From Streptomycetaceae bacterium (GTDB taxonomy: Bacteria; Actinomycetota; Actinomycetes; Nanopelagicales; Nanopelagicaceae), in the NCBI GenBank assembly GCA_027490815.1, contig JAIXXJ010000021.1, forward strand, positions 1 to 64,000: 64,000 nt of DNA, written 5' to 3'. Under the pieces are notes generated by a model. The model saw only the letters and a program-made list of their open reading frames with translations, made no database searches and was not told where the DNA came from. Position numbers and translations under genes: made by a program. Below, piece after piece: positions 45,178-53,293 of this stretch (position 1 is the first letter of the stretch; each line of letters begins with the position of its first letter).

Positions 45178-45764
45178 TCACAATCGATGAGATCACAATA
45201 GTTCGTGATGGGCGTGAGATTATTTACGGCTACAGTGAACAGATTCCTGCTGGTTCAATCACTGTCATCACTGGTCCTAATGGATGCGGTAAATCAACAT
45301 TATTGGCAGCTATTGCCGGTGACATAGCTCCAGAAAAGGGAACAATAACCATCGATGGGCATCATCCAATTTTGACGCCGCCCCGCACTCTTTCAAAGAT
45401 TCGCGCAATGGTTAAGCAAAATCAATTTTACTCACTAGGTTTTTCTGTTCGAGAAGTTATCGAGATGGCAGGTAATGCAGATGAAATCCTGGCCGTCCTG
45501 GCTTTGGAACATTTGGCAGATCGCGCCGTAACCACGCTATCTGCCGGTGAGGCCCAGCGAGTTTCTATTGCGCAAGCGATAGCTCAAAAAGCGCCAGTGC
45601 TTATTTTAGATGAACCTTTTGCAGCTCAAGATAATGAAAATCGCAAACGAATTATTGATTTGTTAAAAAAGCTCGCAGAAGGTGGTGTAACAGTTGTTGT
45701 CGTGGCTCACAGTAGTGAGCAGGAGTTAACGTGGGCCGATAAAGTTATTAAGCAGTTTCTTTAA
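45174..45764 (+). CDS. ABC importer ATPase, BtuD/FecE type
   Basis: 196 residues from the ATG that overlaps the permease stop (a TTG four codons upstream is possible). All ATPase motifs are present: Walker A G-P-N-G-C-G-K-S, signature L-S-A-G-E, Walker B V-L-I-L-D-E-P and H-loop V-V-A-H-S. It is short for the family, with a compressed helical subdomain and no C-terminal extension. Its last 39 bases overlap the 3' end of the convergent Nudix gene. Confidence 0.9.
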   Translation: MITIDEITIVRDGREIIYGYSEQIPAGSITVITGPNGCGKSTLLAAIAGDIAPEKGTITIDGHHPILTPPRTLSKIRAMVKQNQFYSLGFSVREVIEMAGNADEILAVLALEHLADRAVTTLSAGEAQRVSIAQAIAQKAPVLILDEPFAAQDNENRKRIIDLLKKLAEGGVTVVVVAHSSEQELTWADKVIKQFL

Positions 45765-46193
45765 CTCAGGCCAGGAGTTGCGAAAACTTGGGTGAAGAGC
45801 AAGCAAATCCACTTGATCAATTTCTACCCATCGAACTTCATGTGATTCATCATTTATTTCATGTGCAATCAGATCATCTGATGCCTGGGCCAGAACTGTT
45901 TCATACTTCCAATTTCCATGATCATCACAGAACGTGTGAACAGGTGTAAGCAGCGCGGTATCAACTCCTGTTTCTTCAACGGCCTCACGGAATGCGCCTT
46001 CAATAACGCTTTCATGAGAGTCTTTGGCCCCTCCTGGAATTCCCCATGTATCACCGTTGTGAACCCAAGGCGCACGATGCTGCAAAAGGATTTGGCTGTG
46101 GCGAAAAATTAAAACTCCAGCCGCGCCATGAACACCCCAATGTTTGTTTCCGCAGCTGCATTCAATCCAGCCATCACCATCACGCGAACTCAT
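45726..46193 (-). CDS. Nudix hydrolase
   Basis: 155 residues with a complete Nudix box: G-G-A-K-D-S-H-E then R-E-A-V-E-E-T-G. A Cys-Gly-Cys-type N-terminal segment (E-C-S-C-G-N-K-H) precedes it. Family members hydrolyse nucleoside diphosphates linked to other groups; the substrate is not assignable. It converges on the importer ATPase with a 39-base overlap of coding ends. Confidence 0.9.
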   Translation of the reverse strand: MSSRDGDGWIECSCGNKHWGVHGAAGVLIFRHSQILLQHRAPWVHNGDTWGIPGGAKDSHESVIEGAFREAVEETGVDTALLTPVHTFCDDHGNWKYETVLAQASDDLIAHEINDESHEVRWVEIDQVDLLALHPSFRNSWPELKKLLNNFIGPR

Positions 46194-46260
46194 GGGCTAA
46201 GCCTGTCACAACTATCCACAGTTAGCATCGCATGCAAGGTTTTGTGTTGGCTCCACATTT

Positions 46261-47031
46261 ATGGTGACCGCTATGAAACCCTCACTGATTACAATCTTCA
46301 TTCTGTTCTTTATTGGAGCCAGCTCAACAAATGCCCTTGGAAGCGATCTTATAAACGACTGCAAGAAAACTGCTTGCGTAAATGTGTATACAGATAATAA
46401 TCAAATAATCATTGAGGCAAAAAAAGGCGATTCAACAGTCAAGAAAACTATTTCACAAGCTCCACGAAAGGCTGTAGTCAAGGCAAAGCCCTCAGTTAAA
46501 CCTCGGCCATTGTTTTTACTTCCTCAACCGAAATTAAAGCCAGTTGTAAAGAAACCCACAGTTAAATCTACATACAAAAGACCTACAAAGCACAAAGTAA
46601 AGAAGACTGTCACAAAAGTTAACTTGAGTGATCGCTTAACCAAATTAGTACCGACAGCCGGTGTTGCTTATCAACCAGAGTTTGAACCACTCGTGAAGGT
46701 GCCAGTTTACTTTTGGTGCGATCTTCCTGAATTGTTCCAAAGTCGAGTGGAGATAATTGGTGAAATCATTGATGTGACATTGCGGCCCTCGTATCTATGG
46801 AGTTTTGGTGATGGCTCCACATTTGCAACTACAGATAATGGGGCTGCATATCCAAATGGTTCAATCCAACATAGTTATCAGAGGCCAGGTTCTTATGTAG
46901 TAACGCTAGTTACGACATGGAATGGAAGCTTTACCCACAATGCACAAGTTCGCGCTGTAACCGGCAAAGTCGTAAAAATCTCAGTGGCTGCCATAAACAT
47001 AGTCTCTGCTCCTACAACCTTCAAAGGATAA
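46261..47031 (+). CDS. Exported PKD-domain protein with a lysine/proline-rich stalk
   Basis: 256 residues: signal peptide (about 5-26), a short region with a C-K-K-T-A-C pair, a highly basic Lys/Pro/Val-rich linker (about 60-125), then a PKD-type Ig domain with Y-L-W-S-F-G-D-G-S and G-S-Y-V-V-T-L. Two start codons are possible (46261, or 46273 at M-K-P-S). PKD domains mediate surface binding; the basic stalk may cross or bind the anionic wall. It is 6 bases before the DUF4192 gene; no partner enzyme is visible. Confidence 0.7.
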   Translation: MVTAMKPSLITIFILFFIGASSTNALGSDLINDCKKTACVNVYTDNNQIIIEAKKGDSTVKKTISQAPRKAVVKAKPSVKPRPLFLLPQPKLKPVVKKPTVKSTYKRPTKHKVKKTVTKVNLSDRLTKLVPTAGVAYQPEFEPLVKVPVYFWCDLPELFQSRVEIIGEIIDVTLRPSYLWSFGDGSTFATTDNGAAYPNGSIQHSYQRPGSYVVTLVTTWNGSFTHNAQVRAVTGKVVKISVAAINIVSAPTTFKG

Positions 47032-47037
47032 AAAGAT

Positions 47038-47583
47038 ATGACAACTGAAAACACCTATGTAAATATCACAGCCCTACCACTTGCCACCGATGTTGAGTTT
47101 ATGAATTGCGTTCAAACCTTCTTTATAGATGCAGAGAGTGTCAATCTAAATCTCCTACAACGAGATGGAGCAACAGCAGTTATTGATTTGGCGGCTCAGT
47201 TTTGTGAACTTGGAAATAAATGCGATATAGAGTTGATTTCCCAGGTGATTGGACGTCTCTCAGATGTCCAAGTCCGTGATTTTGCATTGGGCTCTCACGG
47301 CGAGCAAAGCTTTGATACATATTGGAATATGTGGCTCTATCTTTTAAAAATCGCACCTGTTGGATTTATTGCACCCATTGCCTGTTTGTTTGCCACGTTG
47401 GCATATGAGAGAGGTGACAACGAACTGGCTTTTCGTGCCTTGGATCGTGCAAAAATCGATGCGCCCACCTATGCACTGACTGTTCTATTGCGCAGAGTGT
47501 TTGACTCTTCTTGGCCATCTAGCGCCTTTGCAGCAATGAGAGTGGAACTGCACCCCAAAGTGACGGCTGGGATTTTTGGGTAG
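47038..47583 (+). CDS. DUF4192 protein, C-terminal-half form
   Basis: 181-residue cytoplasmic protein resembling only the C-terminal half of actinobacterial DUF4192 proteins (W-x2-L-L-K-I-A-P, A-C-L-F-A-T-L-A-Y-E-R-G-D, A-x-x-A-L-D-R-A). Full-length members are usually about twice this size. The start has an AAAGGA-type RBS overlapping the preceding stop, so the short form appears genuine rather than a broken fragment. Function unknown in the whole family. Confidence 0.7.
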   Translation: MTTENTYVNITALPLATDVEFMNCVQTFFIDAESVNLNLLQRDGATAVIDLAAQFCELGNKCDIELISQVIGRLSDVQVRDFALGSHGEQSFDTYWNMWLYLLKIAPVGFIAPIACLFATLAYERGDNELAFRALDRAKIDAPTYALTVLLRRVFDSSWPSSAFAAMRVELHPKVTAGIFG

Positions 47584-47590
47584 TAATGGC

Positions 47591-47596
47591 TAGAAT
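47591..47596 (+). promoter_or_regulatory. -10 box TAGAAT of the metX leader
   Basis: TAGAAT ends 6 nt before 47603, the first base of the SAM-IV P1 stem, so the aptamer would start at the 5' end of the RNA. Confidence 0.6.
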
Positions 47597-47602
47597 TACC
47601 AC

Positions 47603-47705
47603 TGTTCACGAGTCCTACGTATTAGCCCCGGCTTAGTAGGCGGCAACCCTCCACCGCGGCGGGGTGCTCCGGGTGACGAACAGGCCAGGTAGCTGGCAAG
47701 TGCGT
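47603..47705 (+). promoter_or_regulatory. SAM-IV riboswitch before metX
   Basis: The conserved core GCCCCGGCT, the CGGCAACCCTCC segment, GCGGCGGGGTGCTCCGGGTGA (47656-47676) and GGCCAGG with a downstream hairpin match the SAM-IV class of actinobacteria. P1 is TGTTC (47603-47607) with GAACA (47678-47682). It binds S-adenosylmethionine and is expected to lower metX expression when SAM is plentiful. The switching element in 47706-47775 is not obvious. Confidence 0.9.
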
Positions 47706-47775
47706 GAAGGATGATTTTTCCAATGAAGAGTTTTGATTACATGAAAACTTTCGCTTACACGATGAAGTCTTTGCC

Positions 47776-48846
47776 ATGAATACAGGGGCATGGTTAGAAA
47801 GCCATGATCCTGGCGAAAGGCAGTTTCTTTCAATCGGTTCATTGCCACTTGAGAGCGGGGAAGTATTACCCGAGGTTGTCATTGCATATCAAAGTTGGGG
47901 AACGATCAATTCAACACAAGACAATGTCATTCTTATCAACCATGCTCTAACAGGCTTTCCCGATGTGCCTGGATGGTGGCCATCGATGGTTGGGCCCGGT
48001 CTACCCTTTGATACAGAGAAATACTTCATAGTCTGCCCAAATGTTATTGGTGGCTGTCAGGGCTCGACGGGGCCATCATCTATTGCTCCCGATGGAAAAA
48101 GATGGGGCTCTCGCTTTCCTGCACTTAACATCCGTGACATGGTTGCAGCAGAGGTTGCATTTACTGATGCCATGGGAATTAAAAAATATAAGTTAGCTGT
48201 TGGTCCTTCACTTGGTGGAATGCGTGCATTGGAATGGGCGATCCAACATCCTGATCGCGTTGGGGCAATTTGTACTATCGGATCATCGGCAGTTGCAACG
48301 GGTGATCAAATTGGAACCGCCTCTATTCAAATCCGAGCAATAAAGACTGATCCATTCTTTAATAACGGCGATTATTATGATCAGGAAAAGGGTCCAGAAG
48401 TCGGTATGGGTATTGCACGTCGAATTGCACATCTGACCTATCGCACAGAGGCCGAGATGGATATTAGATTTGGTCGACAGTTACAGGGAGATGAGACTGG
48501 ACGTTATGCCGTTGAGTCTTATCTGGACCACCAGGCACAAAAGCTAGAAAAGCGCTTTGATGCAAATACGTATATTGCACTGACCGAGGCAATGAATAGC
48601 CATGACGTTGGCCGAGATAGGGGCGGGGTAGCCGCAGCCCTATCAACAATAAAGATTCCTGTTATCGCTGTTGGTATTGATACAGACAGGCTCTTTCCTG
48701 TGCGGCTTCAGGCCGAGATTGCCGAACTTGCACCAGCTGCAGCGCCTTTGGTGGTTATTTCCAGCCCGTTTGGCCACGATGGCTTCCTTGTGGAGGTTGA
48801 AAGCGTGGGAGAGGTCATCAGACAGGCTTTAAATCTCTCTAAATAG
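47776..48846 (+). CDS. metX: Homoserine O-acetyltransferase MetX
   Basis: 356-residue alpha/beta hydrolase making O-acetylhomoserine for methionine synthesis. The nucleophile is in G-P-S-L-G-G-M, with the oxyanion and acid/base residues in D-T-D-R-L-F-P and G-H-D-G-F-L. The start codon has only a weak upstream GAAG. SAM-IV control of the leader supports a role in methionine rather than other acetylations. O-succinylation by a MetX homologue cannot be fully excluded. Confidence 0.93.
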   Translation: MNTGAWLESHDPGERQFLSIGSLPLESGEVLPEVVIAYQSWGTINSTQDNVILINHALTGFPDVPGWWPSMVGPGLPFDTEKYFIVCPNVIGGCQGSTGPSSIAPDGKRWGSRFPALNIRDMVAAEVAFTDAMGIKKYKLAVGPSLGGMRALEWAIQHPDRVGAICTIGSSAVATGDQIGTASIQIRAIKTDPFFNNGDYYDQEKGPEVGMGIARRIAHLTYRTEAEMDIRFGRQLQGDETGRYAVESYLDHQAQKLEKRFDANTYIALTEAMNSHDVGRDRGGVAAALSTIKIPVIAVGIDTDRLFPVRLQAEIAELAPAAAPLVVISSPFGHDGFLVEVESVGEVIRQALNLSK

Positions 48847-48881
48847 CGGTTTTGGATGTGCATTTAGGGTCAAAACCAAAT

Positions 48882-48887
48882 TATAAT
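48882..48887 (+). promoter_or_regulatory. -10 box TATAAT before the principal sigma gene
   Basis: A perfect TATAAT 48 bases before the GTG start of the sigma gene; the -35 is weak. This gives a short leader with AAAGGA before the GTG. Confidence 0.5.
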
Positions 48888-48935
48888 ATAGCCATCGCAT
48901 CAGCCGAATGGCTGAGAAAAAACCAAAGGACAATT

Positions 48936-50606
48936 GTGGCTGCATTTAGTGCGCTCAAAAACAAGGTGAAGCCCAAGGCTTCGGCAAAAAAGGCTGTTAC
49001 AAAGAAGGCCGTTGCCAAAAAAGCTCCTGTGAAAAAAACATCGGCATCAAAATCACCTGTTAAGAAAGCCACTGCAAAGAAATCGGTTGCAAAAAAGAGC
49101 GCTCCAGTTAAGAAAGCTGCAGTAAAGAAAGTTGAACTTAAGAAAGATCTGACTGCAAAAGATGTTCAAGCAATTGTGGACACAAAAAATGCCGTATTGC
49201 GACACAATGAAGTTCTTGCAGAACTTGAGGCCCGCGGAATTACATCCATCAACCGAATTCCAAAAAAGGTTGACAAGGATTTAGTAGACGAAGCGCGCTC
49301 GCTGGCAACTGAAGTTCCTTTAATGATTGAGAAGCTGCGCAAATCCGGACTTGGTTCCCCATCTCGAATTTTGAAGAAAAGTGAGTATGAGCTAATCGCT
49401 CCGAAGGTCGAGCCTATAAAGGCTGCACCTGAAAAAATCGATGCAAAGACTGGCAAAACTGTCGTCACAAAAATTGATGGCGAGGATGTTGAGTTAGAAG
49501 AAGTTGAACTAGAAGATGTAGAGACTTTAATTAAGGAAGTTGTCGAAATCATCGACAGCGAAGAAGAGGACAAAGGCAATCAGCCACGAGTGGTCGATCT
49601 TGCCGATGAAGCTACACAGGGCAATGAAGAAAATGCATTTACATTAAAGGCCTCTGAAGAAGACGATGCGCCTGTTCAAACAGTTATGACAGCCGGTGCT
49701 ACGGCTGATCCAGTAAAGGATTATTTAAAACAGATTGGTCGCGTGGCACTCCTTAACGCAGAACTTGAAGTTGAGCTTGCTACTCGCGTTGAAGTTGGCT
49801 TGTTTGCTGAGGAAAAATTGAAGCACGAAAAGAAGTTAGACAAAAAATACAAGAGAGAGCTCGAATTCCTTGTCGAAGATGGAAAGCGCGCCAAAAACCA
49901 CCTCTTGGAAGCAAACCTTCGCTTAGTTGTTTCCTTGGCAAAGCGTTACACGGGACGTGGCATGTTGTTCCTTGATTTGATTCAAGAAGGTAACTTGGGT
50001 CTGATCCGCGCAGTTGAGAAATTCGACTACACAAAGGGTTACAAGTTCTCAACATATGCAACGTGGTGGATCCGTCAGGCGATTACTCGTGCAATGGCTG
50101 ATCAGGCTCGCACAATTCGTATTCCAGTCCACATGGTTGAAGTTATTAACAAGCTTGCCCGCGTTCAGCGCCAGATGCTTCAAGATCTTGGCCGCGAACC
50201 GACCCCAGAAGAGTTAGCTAAAGAATTAGATATGACACCAGAAAAGGTTGTCGAAGTTCAAAAGTATGGCCGCGAACCAATTTCACTACACACACCCCTT
50301 GGAGAAGAAGGTGACTCTGAGTTTGGTGATTTGATTGAAGATTCTGAAGCTGTAGTTCCTGCAGATGCCGTTTCCTTTACATTGCTTCAAGAGCAGTTGC
50401 ACTCTGTTTTAGATACTCTCTCAGAGCGCGAAGCCGGTGTTGTGGCAATGCGATTTGGATTAACTGATGGTCAACCAAAAACACTTGATGAGATCGGAAA
50501 GGTTTACGGCGTAACACGTGAGCGTATTCGCCAGATCGAGTCAAAGACAATGTCAAAGCTTCGCCACCCTTCACGTAGCCAGGTGCTGCGAGATTATCTA
50601 GATTAA
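48936..50606 (+). CDS. rpoD: Principal sigma factor (RpoD/HrdB/SigA)
   Basis: 556 residues from GTG (AAAGGA at 48925-48930). The first about 75 residues are a lysine/alanine-rich tail of K-K-A-x-x-K repeats, then an acidic stretch. Regions 1.2-4.2 follow: the region 2 motif [10 protein letters not shown] and Y-A-T-W-W-I-R-Q (-10 recognition), and region 4 helix-turn-helix [11 protein letters not shown]. As the housekeeping sigma factor it should read the TANNNT boxes noted in this window. A longer frame from 48852 would place coding sequence over the TATAAT box. Confidence 0.95.
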   Translation: MAAFSALKNKVKPKASAKKAVTKKAVAKKAPVKKTSASKSPVKKATAKKSVAKKSAPVKKAAVKKVELKKDLTAKDVQAIVDTKNAVLRHNEVLAELEARGITSINRIPKKVDKDLVDEARSLATEVPLMIEKLRKSGLGSPSRILKKSEYELIAPKVEPIKAAPEKIDAKTGKTVVTKIDGEDVELEEVELEDVETLIKEVVEIIDSEEEDKGNQPRVVDLADEATQGNEENAFTLKASEEDDAPVQTVMTAGATADPVKDYLKQIGRVALLNAELEVELATRVEVGLFAEEKLKHEKKLDKKYKRELEFLVEDGKRAKNHLLEANLRLVVSLAKRYTGRGMLFLDLIQEGNLGLIRAVEKFDYTKGYKFSTYATWWIRQAITRAMADQARTIRIPVHMVEVINKLARVQRQMLQDLGREPTPEELAKELDMTPEKVVEVQKYGREPISLHTPLGEEGDSEFGDLIEDSEAVVPADAVSFTLLQEQLHSVLDTLSEREAGVVAMRFGLTDGQPKTLDEIGKVYGVTRERIRQIESKTMSKLRHPSRSQVLRDYLD

Positions 50607-50621
50607 AAGAACTCGTTACTT

Positions 50622-50813
50622 ATGAGCGAGAATGCAAAAGTATTTATCAATCCGAAAAGCGGCTCGATACGCATTACCGGATCGATTGATCGTGTTGATT
50701 CAGATGGAAATGTCATAGGTACACTGGAAAATCCAAAGTTTTGTGGCTGTGGTCAATCAAAAGAAAAGCCCTTATGCGATGGATCGCATAAGGGACTTCT
50801 CAAAGAAAAGTAG
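50622..50813 (+). CDS. CDGSH iron-sulfur domain protein
   Basis: 63-residue protein consisting of one CDGSH domain: F-C-G-C-G-Q-S then P-L-C-D-G-S-H, the three Cys plus one His that bind a 2Fe-2S cluster. Family members serve in redox or cluster transfer. It is probably co-transcribed with the sigma gene, 15 bases upstream, and abuts the convergent DUF7455 gene (2-base gap). Confidence 0.93.
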   Translation: MSENAKVFINPKSGSIRITGSIDRVDSDGNVIGTLENPKFCGCGQSKEKPLCDGSHKGLLKEK

Positions 50814-50815
50814 AT

Positions 50816-51028
50816 TTAGTTTTTAGATTCGATGAGTTTTTCGGATTCATCTTGAATCTTTACAGCAATAGGCTTTAGCTTTTCAGCGTATTCCTTGCCA
50901 TGATGAGCGCAGAACATGAGTTCTCCGCCGTTGAGAAGTACTGCTCGGACGTATGCCTGGGCACCGCAACGATCGCAACGATCTAAGGCGTTAAGAGGTA
51001 CTGATTCAAGCAATAACTGTTCTGTCAT
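50816..51028 (-). CDS. DUF7455 small Cys-containing protein
   Basis: 70 residues with C-D-R-C-G and C-A-H-H-G, probably a zinc site, and a charged C-terminus. The DUF7455 family is found beside the principal sigma factor in actinobacteria; function unknown. Divergent from the topoisomerase gene across a 189-base AT-rich gap. Confidence 0.85.
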   Translation of the reverse strand: MTEQLLLESVPLNALDRCDRCGAQAYVRAVLLNGGELMFCAHHGKEYAEKLKPIAVKIQDESEKLIESKN

Positions 51029-51217
51029 ATCTCTCTCCGTTTCCGTGTACTTTCAACTTGCTTACATGGAACAGGAAACCACATATATTTATTCCCCGCT
51101 CGATTTAATCTAGAATTTATAGATAAATTACGCTGAGAAAAGAGATTTTCCACTATCTGAGACTATTTCGGCGCGCTTTCAGGGCAAATGGGCTCTAGAC
51201 AGTTAGCCTTGTCCCCC

Positions 51218-53293
51218 ATGGCCGAGAAAGATGCAACAAGTTCGCAAGATAGCTACACCGCAAAAGATCTTGCAGTTCTTGAAGGCTTAGATGCAGTTCG
51301 CAAACGTCCCGGTATGTACATCGGATCCACTGATTCACGTGGGCTCATGCACTGCTTATGGGAGATCATCGATAACTCGGTAGATGAGTCTTTGGCGGGC
51401 CACTGTAAAAAAATTGAAATCAATCTTGAGTCCGATGGTTCTGTTGAAGTCCATGATGATGGTCGCGGAATACCAGTAGATAAAGAAGCAAAGACAGGTT
51501 TAACGGGAGTTGAAGTTGTACTCACCAAACTTCATGCTGGTGGAAAATTCGGTGGTGGCTCATATGCTGCATCGGGTGGACTCCATGGCGTTGGCGCATC
51601 CGTTGTAAATGCACTTGCTTCCAGACTTGATGTAGAGGTTGACCGTGATGGCAAGATTTACTGGATGTCTTTTCAGCGAGGCACTGCAGGAATATTTGAT
51701 GGTGATGGACCTAAAGCCTCTTTTCAACCAAAGTCTGGCTTGCGTGTAATTGGAAAGATTTCTTCAAAGGTAACTGGAACTCGAATTAAATGGTGGAGTG
51801 ACCGTCAAATCTTTTTGAAAGAGGCAGAGTTAGATCTGACCGATATCTATGACCGTGCTCGTCAGACTTCTTACTTAGTTCCAGGATTGACTTTAGTTGT
51901 AAACGATAATCGCACAAAGGCCAAAACTACTGAAACCTTCTTCCACAAGAGTGGAATCACTGAATATTGTAATTTCTTGCAACCAGATGAAGCTGTTGGA
52001 GATGTCATTCGAATTTATGGCACTGGGCATTATCAAGAAACTGTGCCTGTTCTAGACGACAAAGGTCACATGGTCTCTACCGAGGTTGAGCGCGATATGG
52101 AAGTTGATATCGCTATGAAGTGGGGTAACGGCTTTGAAACAACACAGCGATCTTTTGTAAACATCATCGCAACTCCAAAAGGCGGAACTCACGTACTTGG
52201 CTTTGAGCGCGCACTCGTAAAAGTTGTAAACGAGGCGCTTCGCTCTACGAAAACTCTCTCAAACAAAGAAATTGATGTGATCAAAGATGACGTCCTTGAA
52301 GGTTTGACTGCAGTAGTCACAGTTCGAATGTCTGAGCCACAGTTTGAAGGCCAGACTAAAGAGGTTCTGGGAACTGCAGCTGCTACACGAATAGTCTCGG
52401 CCGTTGTTGCTGAAAAAATGAAAGAGTATTTCAATACAACTAAGCGTATTGATAAAGCTAATGGGCGACTTGTTCTAGAAAAGATCGCTGCCGCATCTCG
52501 CACACGTATTAGTGCAAGAGCCCATAAAGACTTACAGCGCCGCAAAAACGCTCTGGAATCCTCTTCGCTACCAACAAAGCTCTCAGATTGTCGCTCAGAG
52601 GATGTGACCCGAACTGAGTTGTTTATTGTGGAAGGTGATTCCGCACTTGGCACAACAAAGGCTGCTCGCAATAGTGAGTTCCAAGCAATTTTGCCGATAC
52701 GAGGAAAGATTTTAAATGTACAAAAAGCCTCACTTTCTCAGATGTTAGAAGACAAAGAGTGCGGCTCAATCATTCAAGTTATCGGAGCTGGCTCTGGAAA
52801 GTCATTTGATCTTGAAGAGGCAAGATATGGTCGAATCATTTTGATGTCAGATGCTGACGTTGACGGGGCGCATATTCGTTGTCTCTTGTTAACTCTTATG
52901 TATCGATACATGCGTCCATTGATTGATTCGGGCCGAGTATTTGCAGCGATTCCACCTTTGCACCGCATTGAAGTAATGGGCGGGGGAGGCAAGAAGGGCG
53001 ACTACATTTACACATACTCAGATGATGAGATGAAAAAGCTAACAGCAGATCTAAAGAAGAGCGGAAAGCGTTGGAAAGAGCCTATTCAGCGCTATAAAGG
53101 TCTGGGTGAAATGGATGCAGATCAACTTCGTGAAACAACGATGGACCCAGATGCTAGAACTCTGCGAAGAATTACTGTTAAAGATGCCGCTGCAGCAGAG
53201 GCGATGTTTGAACTATTAATGGGAAGTGATGTGGCCCCTCGTAAAGAGTTTATTGCCAACGCAGAAATTGATCGCGAACATATCGACGTTTAG
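51218..53293 (+). CDS. parE: Type II topoisomerase subunit B (ParE/GyrB type)
   Basis: 691 residues from the ATG at 51218 (TAGCCT 8 nt upstream suggests a leaderless start; an in-frame ATG at 51188 adds ten residues). The GHKL ATPase has D-N-S-V-D-E and G-L-H-G-V-G, and the TOPRIM domain E-G-D-S-A and D-A-D-V-D-G-A-H. The inter-domain G-G-G-S-Y segment is intact. With the CTD-less A subunit at 54910-56442 it probably forms topoisomerase IV; dedicated gyrase genes should be elsewhere (for example near dnaA). The stop overlaps the convergent ABC-F stop. Confidence 0.92.
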   Translation: MAEKDATSSQDSYTAKDLAVLEGLDAVRKRPGMYIGSTDSRGLMHCLWEIIDNSVDESLAGHCKKIEINLESDGSVEVHDDGRGIPVDKEAKTGLTGVEVVLTKLHAGGKFGGGSYAASGGLHGVGASVVNALASRLDVEVDRDGKIYWMSFQRGTAGIFDGDGPKASFQPKSGLRVIGKISSKVTGTRIKWWSDRQIFLKEAELDLTDIYDRARQTSYLVPGLTLVVNDNRTKAKTTETFFHKSGITEYCNFLQPDEAVGDVIRIYGTGHYQETVPVLDDKGHMVSTEVERDMEVDIAMKWGNGFETTQRSFVNIIATPKGGTHVLGFERALVKVVNEALRSTKTLSNKEIDVIKDDVLEGLTAVVTVRMSEPQFEGQTKEVLGTAAATRIVSAVVAEKMKEYFNTTKRIDKANGRLVLEKIAAASRTRISARAHKDLQRRKNALESSSLPTKLSDCRSEDVTRTELFIVEGDSALGTTKAARNSEFQAILPIRGKILNVQKASLSQMLEDKECGSIIQVIGAGSGKSFDLEEARYGRIILMSDADVDGAHIRCLLLTLMYRYMRPLIDSGRVFAAIPPLHRIEVMGGGGKKGDYIYTYSDDEMKKLTADLKKSGKRWKEPIQRYKGLGEMDADQLRETTMDPDARTLRRITVKDAAAAEAMFELLMGSDVAPRKEFIANAEIDREHIDV

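Noticed and set aside
48960-49140. AAGAAAGC-like repeats resembling a satellite
   Set aside because: They encode the Lys/Ala-rich sigma factor tail and vary in sequence; not an independent repeat element.
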